Of a stretch of 64,000 bases of DNA, positions 34,219-45,095 are shown one piece after another. A model generated the notes under the pieces. It did no database searches. It was not told where the DNA came from and was given only the letters and a program-made list of their open reading frames with translations. The stretch is taken from positions 1-64,000 of the forward strand of contig SWBL01000088.1 in the NCBI GenBank assembly GCA_024195585.1. The letters are read 5' to 3'. Numbering within the stretch: the first letter of the stretch is position 1; each line of letters begins with the position of its first letter. The stretch comes from Aureobasidium sp. EXF-3400. Its lineage: Eukaryota > Ascomycota > Dothideomycetes > Dothideales > Saccotheciaceae. Made by a program: the position numbers and the translations under genes.

Positions 34219-36810
34219 ATGCCGCCGTCACAACTGAAGCGTCTCAAGACGTCGCTGCGAGAGCAGGGCGTTACTGGTCCTCAAAAATCGAAGAAGCAAA
34301 AGCAGCAGGATAGAAAAGGCACCACCGACAGCAGAGTCCAACGCAATGCTGCCCTCCAGCAGATTCGCGACAGCTTCAACCCCTTCGAGATCAAGGCCAA
34401 CAACCGTCCCGCCAAGTTCCAGTCCTTGACTGCTCATCCCAAGAAAGATGCTGTTCTTAGACCCGGTGTCACCAGGAGCATGGGCGAGGAAGCTGTAAGC
34501 TCTGATGCTTTGCATTGAGTGATCAAGACTAACCCTGTATAGCGTCGCGCTACCCTGCTGCCCGAGATCCAACGCCGCAACAAGACCGGTGGAATCATCG
34601 ATAGACGTATCGGCGAGAACGACCCGACCATGACCCCCGAAGAGCGCGCCCTGCAACGTTTCGCCCAGGAGAAGATGCGCAAGAAGGGTGGCGCTTCTCT
34701 GTTCGATCTGGAAGCCGACGACGATTTCGAAGAGGCCGCTCTTACCCACGGCGGACAGGCTCTTGACCTTGACAGAGACGATTTTGACATGGAAGGACTC
34801 GAAGGCTCCGACGACGAATCAGATCGCGGCTTGAAACGTCGAAGACCCTCTGCAGGCTCCGAGGAGGACGACGATGAGGCCATGTCCGACAACGAAGAGC
34901 AGGACCCTGACAAACCGGCACGCAAAAAGTCAAAGGCAGAGGTTATGAAGGAGGTCATCGCAAAGTCAAAGATGCACAAGTACGAAAGACAAAAGAACAA
35001 GGAAGACGACGAGGATCTGCGTGAAGAGCTGGACAACGGGCTACAGGAGATGCTCGCTCTGCTCCAAGGAGTCAAGCCTCCACCCAAGGCTGAAAAGACG
35101 CCTGTAGATGCTGGCATGAACCCCGAGCGTCTGGCTATGCTCCAAAGCAAATCGCGTGAAGAAACCGAAAGAGAATACGACGTAAGACTGCGACAGATGG
35201 CCATGGACAAGAGAGCCGCTCCCACCACACGCACAAAAACAGAAGAGGAGCAGGCTATCGAGGAGGCTTACCGCTTGAAGGAGCTGGAATCATCGCGTCT
35301 CCGCCGTATGCAAGGCGAGGAGTCTGAGGAGGAACCTGAGGTCGAGGAAAAGAAACCCAAGAAGAAGAAGGCAGACGTCGAAATGGGCTTCGAAGACGAC
35401 GAAGACATGGGAGACGATGCTGCTGAATTCGGTCTGCCGACCCAGCAGTACGATGACAAGAAAGAGGCAGTCGTACACGATGATGAGGACGAGTTCTTGA
35501 TGGAAGATGACCTGATTGCTAGCGGCTCCGACGTTTCCGACGTCGATGTCAGCGATGAGGAGAGTGACGATGAAAACAGTTCGGATATGGAGGAAGGAGC
35601 CGCCGCTGCTGATGAGGAAGACGAGGAGGACGAGTTTGTTCGCGGAATCCTGGGCGACAAGGACGAGAAGAGCGAAAAGAAGGCAGCTGCGCCAGTCGTA
35701 CCTTCTGGACTCGCATACACTTACGAGTGCCCTCGTTCTCACGAAGAGTTGCTGGCTGTTTTCGCAAAACTGGCTGTCGAGGATATCCCGGTCGCCGTCC
35801 AACGCATTCGCGCCCTCTACCACCCTTCGCTGACAGCGGATAACAAGCAGAAGCTTGCAGATTTCTCTGTTGCACTCGTTGACCACATCTCATACATGGC
35901 CAAGGAGAAGCAATCCTTTGCTGTTATCGAAACTCTCATCCGCCACTTGCACTCTTTGTCAAGGACATACCCTGGCACCATCGGCAAGGCTTTCCGTACA
36001 CACATGACCGCTATGCATGAGAGCGGTATCTTCAATGCTGGTGACTTGGTCATCCTAACTGCCGTCAGCACCATCTACCCTACATCGGATCACTTCCACC
36101 AGGTTGTCACCCCCGCAATCACTTTGATGGGACGATGGCTAGAGATGACTCCTCCCGCGCCGTCGAACTTGGCCACTGGTGCATTCATCGTGGCTCTATG
36201 CATCAAGTACCAATCACTATCCAAGCGCTACATCCCTGAGGCTGTGCGCTACACTGTCAAGGCATTGCAACTCCGTCCCCAACCTAGCGAGAAGGATCTG
36301 CAACCACACGTCAACAACATCCTCGCCATGGCCGACCTCTGGAGTGCCAAATCAGCATTCGGCCAAATCTTCTCCCCAGCTGCCCTTTCATCTCTCCAAG
36401 CCCTCAAGGGACAGAAGAAATCATCTCAACACCTCTCCATTATGCTCTCACAAGCTCGCCTACGCCGCTGCCCCCTCGAACTTCATCACCACCGTCCTCT
36501 CCCCGTCCGTACCTCTATCCCCAAGTTCGAAGAAAACTTCAATCCAGACAAGCACTACGACCCAGACCGCGAACGCGCCGATGCCGCAAAGCTCAAGAAG
36601 GAGTACAAGCGCGAGCGCAAGGGAGCCGTGCGCGAGCTGCGCAAGGATGCAAACTTCATTGCGCGCGAACAGCTTCGCGACAAGAAGGAGAGAGATGCAG
36701 AGTACGAGAAGAAGTACAAGAGATTGGTTGCCGAGATCCAAGGAGAAGAGGGTCACGAGGCCAAAGAGTACGAGAGAGAGAAGAGGATGCGCAAGAGCAG
36801 CAAGAGGTAG
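34219..36810 (+). CDS. NOP14: Nucleolar protein Nop14
   Basis: Core SSU-processome factor for 40S assembly and 18S rRNA maturation, partner of Noc4/Emg1. Exons 34219-34494 and 34543-36810 (48-nt intron) give 847 aa, close to the yeast length of about 810. Family features in order: basic N-terminus LKRLKTSLREQG; NPFEIKANNRPAKFQSL; GVTRSMGEEA, RRATLLPEIQRRNKTGG and IIDRRIGENDPTMTPEERAL; SLFDLEADDDFEEAALTHGG; long Asp/Glu runs (about 205-470); YTYECPRSHEELLAVFAKL; and the C-terminal PKFEENFNPDKHYDPDRERA with KKEYKRERKGAVRELRKDA. The tail RMRKSSKR is basic. Third ribosome-related gene of the window with UTP23 and uL15. Confidence 0.96.
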
Positions 36811-37241
36811 GATCTTTCTGTTTGCTTCTTTCCTCTTGGATTCTTTCCGCTTTCCTTGTTTCGTTCTTTGCGTCATTGTATATATACCCTTCTGTTGGGC
36901 CAATTCATGTTTCAATGCTTCCTATCACTCCGATTTGATGTGCCAATTTCGCTACCGTTGTTTTTCTTGTGATAATCCAAAGTGTCATGACCTTATTTGA
37001 ACATGGCAGCTAGCTTGCTACTCAAGGATTGTATGTCTTTCACTATAAATCAATACAGATTACCGTCCATGAGGAATTTATCAATGTATAAATTGAAGCC
37101 AAGCCAGAGAAACCCTGGCCATGAAGCTCGTCCTCCAATGACGTCTCACCTTTGATCAACAACACATTTCTCATTGTCGACTTTCACTTCGAGCCAGAAA
37201 CTTCTTACAACACGAAGCAAACTCAGTAGAGAGGATACAAA
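36811..37241. other. Tandem intergenic region NOP14 - PPE1
   Basis: 431 bp containing the NOP14 3' end and the PPE1 promoter. Pyrimidine-rich just after NOP14. Nothing else seen. Confidence 0.5.
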
Positions 37242-38456
37242 ATGTCAGACCTACTACGCGCCCTGCCCACCATCAAAAATCAACACAACAGTGCGAATCT
37301 CCGACCACCAGCAATGCCCTTGACAACAGCAGACGAAGGCAATTCTTCCTCTTCAGACAGCTCAGCATCAACAAACGACAGCATAGACACCTTACGACCC
37401 TCTGAATCCTCTCTTCCAAACACAACCACACCCAACCCATGGCCAAAATACTTTGAGCAGGAATTATTCTTGGAGTCAGAAACAGCGACACAACATGCCA
37501 AATATCATGTCTATCTTACTCCTCCAAAGGATGCGAAAAAAGGACCACTGTTCATCTGTCATCATGGTGCTGGAGCCACTGGCATGAGTTTCGCATGTTT
37601 TGCCGCTGCGGTGAGGAAAGAGATGCCTGGAGCAGGTATCTGCAGTCTGGAAGCCCGAGAACATGGATCTAGCGTCCTTGATCCCTCCTCCAACGAAGAA
37701 ATCCTGGACTTTAGCATTGAGACACTGGTCGCTGATACACTTGCCATGATCGAAGGTGTCAAGCAAAGACAAGGCTGGAAAGTCCTACCACCATCAGTAC
37801 TGGTGGGCCATTCTTTAGGTGGAGCAGTAGTGACCCGTATCGCCGCCAATGGCACACTCGGAGCACAACTAGTCGGCTTTGCAGTCCTAGACGTTGTCGA
37901 AGGCTCAGCCATCGAAGCCCTCCTCCACATGAAAACCTACCTGGCCTCTCGACCTTCCTCCTTCGCATCCGTGGATCAAGCAATAAATTGGCATATCCGC
38001 AGTCGCACAATCAGAGACTTGGAATCTGCAAAAGCTAGTGTGCCTAGTTTGTTGATACCTCACAACGATCGATGGATTTGGAGAACAGATCTTGCTCGTA
38101 CACAGAGGTGGTGGGAAGAGTGGTTTACGGGGATGAGTGGGTTGTTTCTTAGGGGTAGGGCTGCTAAGGCTTTGGTGTTGGCTGGAACGGATCGATTGGA
38201 TAAGGAACTTATGGTTGGGCAGATGCAAGGTAAGTCTTTCCATGATTCATGACACCCATCGGAACTACAGGCTGACTGATTCTTTTCAGGCAAGTTTCAA
38301 CTCACAGTCATACCGGAAGCAGGTCACTTCATCCAAGAAGACGTGCCGGAAAAGACAGCGCACCTCATGATTGAGTTCTTCAAGCGAAACGATAGAAGCA
38401 GTCTTGTCCTACCACCCAAAGTCTCTGATCTACTTGCTCAAGGGAAACGAGTGTAG
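37242..38456 (+). CDS. PPE1: Protein phosphatase methylesterase 1
   Basis: Alpha/beta hydrolase that removes the methyl ester from the C-terminal Leu of the PP2A catalytic subunit. Exons 37242-38229 and 38290-38456 (60-nt intron) give 384 aa. Motifs: oxyanion strand LFICHHGAGATGMSFACFA; nucleophile elbow SVLVGHSLGGAVVTR with Ser191; AREHGSS; IPHNDRWIWRTDLARTQRWW, a PME-1 hallmark; KALVLAGTDRLDKELMVGQM and, after the intron, VIPEAGHFIQEDVPEKTA with the catalytic His. The N-terminal about 80 residues are Ser/Thr-rich and likely disordered. The intron splits the Gly codon before KFQLTV. Confidence 0.95.
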
Positions 38457-39276
38457 AAAGAGAGTTGAGAAAACCAGCAAGCTTTAGACTAAAGAATAGA
38501 AAGACTGGCATACAGATCGATGCATATCTCATGACAGTGCTAGCATCAACATAAAAGTGATATGTCGAGGTCAAGAAACTGGTGACAGGGTTACACCGAA
38601 AGCAATTCTTCTTTTGCGAAGATCTATTTCGTTCTTCAGATCACGAAACCACTGCTCATTTGAGACGTAAGGTAGCCGAGAGACGGTAGAGGTCATGTCA
38701 TGGAGCATAAAAGGAGATGAAATAGAAGACGAACAGTGGTACATCGAGGGTGACATGGAAGGTAGAATATTGGTTTGACGAATTGATTGATGGAAAAAAA
38801 GTGTTCAGAATTGTGGAGGGCTGAGGTCAGAGATTGTTAATGCGACAAGACGAAAACAAAGACAATCACGAGTTCGATGATGGGCGTACAAGACACTCCT
38901 ATCAGCATTGCTCTGACTTGAGTATAAGTCGACGCGACTGATAGAGCGACAGAACATGAGCTATACGCTCTCACGTTCACGACATGACAATCACAGGACA
39001 GCACTTCACGATAGGCAGACGTGAAGGGTTGAGCCTTTCCACGCCTTTGTCCATGCCTAGAGATGGCCTCTTCCCGAATGGGACGAGTTGATCTCGCGAA
39101 TTTGCTCGAGGCAAATGGTTTGTTCGGTGGAGAAATTGCATTCAACTAATACGCTGAAGAGCACTCCCACCCAGCTACCACGCTGACAAAAAAAAATCCC
39201 TGATGCCGGATGCCACCTTTCATAACTTTTCTTTTGTCCGAGGTTTCCATCTCATGAGTCACAACAAGCGACGAGC
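38457..39276. other. Convergent intergenic region
   Basis: 820 bp between the 3' ends of PPE1 (+) and the uL15 gene (-). Only short unconvincing frames. Confidence 0.5.
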
Positions 39277-39787
39277 TTATGCGACGAGCTGGACAACACC
39301 ACCAGCCTCCTTGATCTTGCGCTCAGCCTCGGCAGAGACGTAACGGGCGCGGACGATGATGGGGATCTTGGGGAGACGACCCTTGCCGAGGACCTTGGAG
39401 TAGCCGAGGGGCAGGAGGTCGAGGACGGGGGCGGAGTCGGAGTCACCCTTGCCGGAGAGGTACTTCTCGCGCTGCTCGGCAGGGACGAGAGACCAGAGCT
39501 TCTCAAGGTTGATGACGGGAGCCCAGAACTGGTTCTGGAGCTTGTGGAAGTAGCGCATACCGACCTTACCGCTGTGGAGGTTGTTAGAGATCTGAGGCGA
39601 GAGAATTGGATTGAGCAGGCAAAACTTACAAGTAACCGGGATGGTACTTGTCCATGTTGGTTCTGTGGTGGTGCTGACCACCGGCGAGACCACGACCACC
39701 GGGATGCTTGCGGTGCTTACCGACACGACCGTGACCGGCAGAGACGTGACCGCGGTGCTTGCGGGTGTTGGAAAGGCGGGTAGGCAT
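39277..39787 (-). CDS. RPL28: 60S ribosomal protein uL15 (yeast L28, animal L27a)
   Basis: Large-subunit ribosomal protein. Exons 39630-39787 and 39277-39571 (58-nt intron) give 150 aa, the normal length. It begins [20 protein letters not shown] and contains [29 protein letters not shown], then [17 protein letters not shown] after the intron, and ends [10 protein letters not shown]. Met is followed directly by the family N-terminus, fixing the start. Heavily C/G-ending codons indicate high expression. It shares a 344-bp promoter region with EMC6. Confidence 0.97.
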
Positions 39788-40131
39788 GTTGACTTGTTGT
39801 TGCCGTAGTGTCGCGGATGAGGAAAGAAAGAAGAAACCCAAGATCGCTGCGCAAAGTCGCCAGTGTCGAATTTCGTCTGTGGTCCGAGCCACGCGGGTTC
39901 CTTGGCGCTAGATCTGCTTGGCGGCCGCTTTCTCGCTTAAACCGGTCGAGCTTCACTTTTGCACGTGATGAAGCCCCCAGCTCGAAGCTCGGCGGCTCTC
40001 TGCTCCGTGTGGAGTCGAGACTACCAGCTTGGAGCTCTGCCAGTACATTTGTCGTACATACACCTGATTGCAATACTCCGGCTCCTTTGACTTGACCAAA
40101 CTCTCCACCTCACCATATAAACTACTTAAAG
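39788..40131. other. Divergent promoter, RPL28 / EMC6
   Basis: 344 bp between two start codons. Any ribosomal-protein regulatory element for RPL28 should be here; none is assigned by eye. Confidence 0.5.
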
Positions 40132-40518
40132 ATGCTGGACGAACGCGAATTGGCCATCAACCCTGTGGTGCAGGAGAGCATGATGCACAATCTTAGAGTA
40201 ATCCAACTCCCACCGCTCAACACCCGACACGCTCAGCTAACCCACCTTCTATAGACTGTCTCCAACATCCGCTCCCTGACTGCTTCCCTCTTTGGTGTCG
40301 CTGCTGGCATTCTTGGTCTCGAATCCTTTCCCGGCTTCCTCTTCTACGCCCTGGGCTCCCTGGTCGTCTCTTTGCTCATCTTCTCCCTTCGCGCCAACGT
40401 CCAAGCCAAGTCATACTTCCACTCACCAGTCGCTGACCTGTGGGTTGGTGATCTGTTTGGAGGACTCATGAGCTTTGTCCTTACTTGGACTCTTTTCTAC
40501 GGTCTCGTTCGCGCATGA
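40132..40518 (+). CDS. EMC6: ER membrane protein complex subunit 6
   Basis: Small subunit of the EMC insertase in the ER membrane. Exons 40132-40197 and 40255-40518 (57-nt intron) give 109 aa, typical for the family. The N-terminus LAINPVVQESMMHN precedes TVSNIRSLTASLFGVAAGIL, and membrane helices follow (GILGLESFPGFLFYALGSL, VVSLLIFSLRANVQ, LFGGLMSFVLTWTLFYGLV). Starts at the only Met that gives the family N-terminus; the intron falls exactly at the junction before TVSNIRSLTAS. Confidence 0.94.
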
Positions 40519-41390
40519 TATACCCCCTCTTATTCGGCAACTTCTCGATCATCCTCCGTCCATGGTCTGTCACAGCAGCAAAATTCTCCACTGAGTTGCC
40601 TCCGCTATCCCAGCGGCAGACCTCATGTGTTCAGCATCGGCCGCAAACAGGCCTCGGCACAAGACACTGTCTGCCCACCTCCAACACTTTCGCATCGACC
40701 AGTATCAAATCGCGGATCAGACCATGCACCAGGTTTTGCGAGGGATCCAGACCATCTCAACCGGATGTTGTTGTACTGTGGTCCCAGCAGAGACATATCG
40801 ACTGCCCAAGGCCGACAAGACTGGCAGGGAGACCATCGAAGACGTAGATTTGGCTCACGAAGCTGTTAGCAACAGCGCGCTGGCCGTGCACTGTCTTTAT
40901 AGCGACGAGAGAATCTGCAAGGACCAAACAAAACGCTGTCGTCCAAACTTGACGAGTGTGCAGATGGAGTGGCATTAGCTTGTTTGTATATGACTCTAGC
41001 TATATTATTGTAATTCAAATGCAACTTTTCTTCCAGAATCATGATCCTGACTTATTTACGTGTCACCCTTGAGTCCTTGACAGTCTTTGTGAGATGCCAA
41101 CATGAATGCAGGGAGCCGAGGTTCAAAGCTTGATGATGCTGGCATACGAGATGGCAATCGAAGGTGACGAGGAAGCTGCTGTTAAAGTGCGTGTGGGTCC
41201 ACGACGCGTCCCACGCGCCGACGCGATTTCAAACAGTTCATCCCCCATTGCCAGGCACTCTTTCTCTACCATCTTCTCCCTCGTAAACAACCACGCAATT
41301 CTCTCTTCCCAATTCACTTGACCAGACCAATCGTCTGTCAGCCTTGTTCTCACCTCACCCTATCCCTCTTTCCATCAACCACACATCACC
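40519..41390. other. Intergenic region upstream of PCNA
   Basis: Contains the EMC6 3' end, a 117-codon unassigned open frame (40625-40978) and the PCNA promoter with an ACGCG cluster at 41204-41226. Confidence 0.55.
41204..41226. promoter_or_regulatory. MCB-like ACGCG cluster upstream of PCNA
   Basis: Three ACGCG cores in 23 bp: ACGCGT at 41204, ACGCGC at 41213 and ACGCGA at 41221, about 165-187 bp before the coding A of the PCNA start. MCB (ACGCGT) is the MBF site of G1/S genes in fungi; PCNA is a classic target. Binding is inferred. Confidence 0.5.
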
Positions 41391-42329
41391 AGTAAGACAG
41401 TCTGCAGTCACGCATCATGACAACCACAAGCTGACCCTCACGCAGTGCTTGAGGCACGTCTCGAACAGGCCAACCTTTTGAAGAAGGTCGTCGAAGCCAT
41501 CAAGGACCTTGTCCAAGATTGCAACTTCGAATGTAACGACTCTGGTGTCGGCCTCCAGGCCATGGACAACTCACACGTCGCCCTCGTCTCCATGTTGCTC
41601 AAGGCCGACTCCTTCTCTCCCTTCCGATGCGACCGCAACATCGCCCTCGGTATCAACCTTGTCTCTCTGCAGAAGGTCCTCCGCGCCGCCCAGGACAAGG
41701 ACATCCTGACCCTCAAGGCCGAGGACTCGCCCGATGTCGTCAACCTCGTCTTCGAGAGCTCCGAGAGCGACAGAATCAGCGAGTACGACATCAAGTTGAT
41801 GGACATTGACCAGGAGCACCTTGGTATTCCCGACACCGACTACGCCGCCTCCATCACTCTGCCCTCGGCTGAGCTCCAGCGCATCTGCAGAGACTTGTCT
41901 GCCCTCTCAGAGTCTGGTGAGTTTATCCAATTACGCAATGAAGTTGAGCACAACTGACATCGTGTCGCTAGTCAACATCGAGTGCACAAAGGAAGGCGTC
42001 AAGTTCGGCTGCACCGGCGACATTGGTTCGGGTTCCGTTACTCTCCGCCAGCACGCCAACGTCGACAAGGAGGACCTGAACGTCGACATCCAGCTGTCAG
42101 AGCCCGTCTCGCTCACATTCTCGCTCAAGTACCTCGTCAACTTCTGCAAGGCTAGTGGTCTTTCGAGCAGAGTCAAGTTGTGCCTTTCCACCGATGTGCC
42201 GCTCATGGTCGAGTACTCGCTGGCAAACAACAGCTACCTCAGATTCTACCTCGCCCCCAAGGTAAGCCAAACCAACAACTTCCAAGAGAATCACAAGCTA
42301 ACATAAGGCAGATTGGAGATGAGGAGTAG
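41391..42329 (+). CDS. POL30: Proliferating cell nuclear antigen (PCNA)
   Basis: DNA sliding clamp, nuclear homotrimer, processivity factor for polymerases delta and epsilon and scaffold for repair. 259 aa, standard length. Exons: 41391 (one coding base, A), 41446-41916, 41972-42261, 42312-42329; introns 54, 55 and 50 nt. The start codon is split: A at 41391 is joined across the intron to TG at 41446. Family signatures: [73 protein letters not shown] and the C-terminal [16 protein letters not shown]. The interdomain connecting loop contains [17 protein letters not shown]. No other in-frame Met precedes LEARL. Confidence 0.96.
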
Positions 42330-42660
42330 ACGCAGGCTACCAAGCAATAGAAAGCATAATTCTGGCATGAAAAGGTGTTTGCGGCGTTTTAATGATTTGC
42401 TTGAGGAAAAGGACCACACTGCCGAAGAGCACGCAACGGGACTTGAGGATGATGAATGTTATTATACCAGATCGAATAAGATACTTTACCACCCCACACA
42501 CACTGTCATATCCATCCAATTAATCAAGTCGATTTTGGTGACCCTGGCTGAGCGCCATCAACGTCAGCCGGCGTTATCGCTTATCTCCCCAAGCCCGTCA
42601 TGGTTTCGCAAAAGATAGAGGAAGCAAACAGGCCGCTCGTCTTCTACCTAACTAACAATC
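42330..42660. other. Intergenic region PCNA - pyridoxal kinase
   Basis: 331 bp, tandem arrangement; 3' end of PCNA and short promoter of the kinase. Nothing else seen. Confidence 0.5.
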
Positions 42661-44034
42661 ATGGCCGAAGTCCCAGAAACGCACGTTTTGGCAGTTGCCA
42701 GCCATGTAAGAGAGCGAGAGAGGCAGAGCGTCTAATGGCCATGCACAATGACTGACGACGAGCAAAGGTAGCATACGGGTAAGAAGCCCCTCGACAGCGA
42801 CATGAGCAAGCAGACGTCTTATATGCCGATAGCTATGTAGGCAACACCATGGCCACTTTCGTCATGCAAGCCCTCGGCTGTGAGGTGTCGGCCATCAACA
42901 CGGTTCAATTCAGTGCGTTTCCGCAATCAATCACGACGCGACAGGAACCATTGCACGTCTAACATACGGCCAGGCAATCACACGGGATACAAGCAGTTCA
43001 AAGGACGCAAGACTCCTGCTGAAGAGATCGCCGAACTCTACGAGGGTCTTAAGCAGTCCCGGCTCAACGACTTCGATGTGCTGTTGTCTGGCTACTGTCC
43101 GAGTGCTGGTGTCGTGGAGCAGGTTGGCAAGATAGCTCGCGAGACCAGATTTGCGTCCACGCAGAAGCCTGGTGCCTTCTTTTGGGGTACGTCAAAGAGA
43201 AAGATATCGAGCAAGTATGGGAGCTGATCAATATAGTGCTCGACCCTGTCATGGGCGACGAGGGCAAGATCTACGTCAGCGAGGAAGTTGTGCCAGCATA
43301 CAAGAACCTGTTGAAAGATGCCGATCTCATCTTGCCCAACCAGTTTGAAGCAGAGTACGTCTATACTGTAAGCAGCTTCGGGCTTCGACAGTCCACTGAC
43401 GCGCCCTAGGCTTCTCTCAGGTGTCACGATTACAGACTTCAAGTCTCTCGCCGAGGCCGTCCGTGAACTCCACCGCTCGCACCGCGTACCGCATATCATC
43501 ATCACATCTGTCCGTCTGCCTCACGACAACGAGCAAGGAGAAGAGCCCGAGCTCTCAATCGTAGGATCCACTGCTGATTCAGACTTCAACCCTCGCCTCT
43601 TCCGTCTGAAAGTGCCCGCTTTCCCCGTCTTCTTCTCTGGCACTGGCGACATGTTCGCTGCTCTGATGGTGGCAAGGTTGCGCGAAGCATGCCTTGCCGC
43701 CGATCTTCTGACTACGGCACATTGGCAGTCACCAGATGAAGTCACAGCGACCGAGCTTCCTTTGGCAAAGGCTGCCGAAAAGGTGCTTGCAAGCATGCAC
43801 TTGGTGCTCAAGAAGACGATGGATGCGCGTCAGGAAGAACTCAAAAAGATGGAGGATACTGAACAACTCAATACTGGTGTTGGCGAAGAGGCAGACAAGG
43901 ACAATGAACGCGACAAGTACCTGCGTCTGACGAAGGCGGCCGAGGTCAGAGTTGTCAGAAACTGGAAGGACTTGGTCTATCCTCCAGACATTGAGGCCTT
44001 CAAGGCACATGCTGTGAATGTTGAGCTTGACTGA
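42661..44034 (+). CDS. BUD16: Pyridoxal kinase
   Basis: ATP-dependent phosphorylation of pyridoxal, pyridoxine and pyridoxamine in vitamin B6 salvage; ribokinase-like fold. Six exons: 42661-42705, 42768-42778, 42833-42912, 42974-43186, 43237-43354, 43410-44034, giving 363 aa. Exon 2 is only 11 nt, encoding the VAYG of VASHVAYGYVGNTMATF. Further motifs: NHTGYKQFKGRK, LLSGYCPSAGVVEQV, VLDPVMGDEGKIYVS, LPNQFEAELLSG, IIITSVRLP, and the anion-hole/catalytic FSGTGDMFAALMVARL. The C-terminal insert (about 300-345) is charged and variable. All five joints restore conserved sequence. Confidence 0.93.
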
Positions 44035-44223
44035 TCCAATGAGCTTGGAGATGGCACTGGTCGTGAAAGTGGACACTAACTTGACTTTGAAGATTTGACA
44101 TTTGCTTGTTCTGCATCATGACCATCTCGCATCACATACCCCTAATCATAAACATGACACCTCTGGCATTCCTGCTTTTCCTTATACGCCGATCTCCATG
44201 CTACACTGTTACTCGTGGAATGT

Positions 44224-45095
44224 CTATAGGCCGTTGATAGGCGCACCTCCGTTGGCAGGAAGGTTGACAGGAGGAATCATGTTGGCAAAGCCGCCGGTCG
44301 AGCCAAAGCCACCAGCTCCACGAACACTTTCAGGAAGCTGATCGACTACGAGAACCTCGGGTGTATAGATCTGTCTCGTGTTAATGATATACATGAGGCA
44401 GCGTACAGTCTCACTTACTCTCTCAATGATCAGCTGTGCAATTCTGTCGCCCTCGTTGATGGCGAAGTCGGTCTCGCCGAGGTTGAAGAGCAGAACCTTG
44501 AGAGGACCGCGGTAATCAGCGTCAATGACACCGGCACCGACATCGATCGAGTGCTTTGCAGCAAGTCCGGAGCGAGGAGCTACTCTACCGTCTGTACATC
44601 ATGTCAGGAGGAGCTATACAAGCAAACAGCAGATGGTCAAAGCATACATGTGTCGGCGGGTACAGCAATTGAGATATCAGTGTCGGCGAGCACCTTTCCT
44701 CTGGCAGGCACGGTAGTGCTCTTTGACGCATAGAGATCATAGCCGGCAGCGAACTCACTGCCGCGTGTAGGAGCTCGTGCTGTTTCGGAAAGGAGCTTGA
44801 TTTGGAGGGCTGGCGGGGGAGGTTCGAGTTTCATGTGAGGGAGGTGAGTAGCCGTGGCAGACATGTCTAGTTGCTGGTGCTTGTGTGGAGGAGATTCTGG
44901 AGTGGGAGTGGCAGCTGTATCGTTCAGCATAGCTGTGAATGAGTCAGTCTTAAATATCAGCCAAGCTACAGAGCTACACTTACAAGCAACCGAGAGGCTT
45001 GGTGCGGGTTCAATGTGCTTGACACGTTTGGGAGAAGGCGAGGCAGGCGGCGAAGGTGCTTCTCTTTCGACGGCAGGGGTTTGAATTTGCTCCAT
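44224..45095 (-). CDS. DUT1: dUTP pyrophosphatase (dUTPase)
   Basis: Trimeric enzyme hydrolysing dUTP to dUMP and PPi, keeping uracil out of DNA and supplying dTMP synthesis. Exons 44984-45095, 44648-44932, 44419-44591, 44224-44370 give 238 aa. All five motifs are present: [48 protein letters not shown] (catalytic Asp), [26 protein letters not shown]. The 100-residue N-terminal extension is Pro/Ser-rich with PSPKRVKH, a possible nuclear signal, and has internal Mets ([13 protein letters not shown]) that could give a shorter form. It is convergent with pyridoxal kinase, and its upstream flank carries ACGCG elements. Confidence 0.95.

Noticed and set aside
35268..35886. Ser-rich and Val/Leu-rich minus-strand frames at the acidic part of NOP14
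   Set aside because: Antisense of Asp/Glu codons (GAN) gives Ser/Leu/Val runs; NOP14 is clearly the real gene.
36179..37000. 273-codon plus-strand frame overlapping the NOP14 C-terminus
   Set aside because: Out-of-frame shadow; NOP14 conserved C-terminal motifs run through the same bases.
34219..45095. Biosynthetic or metabolic gene cluster
   Set aside because: Neighbours are unrelated housekeeping genes with individual promoters; no PKS, NRPS, terpene or pathway regulator seen.
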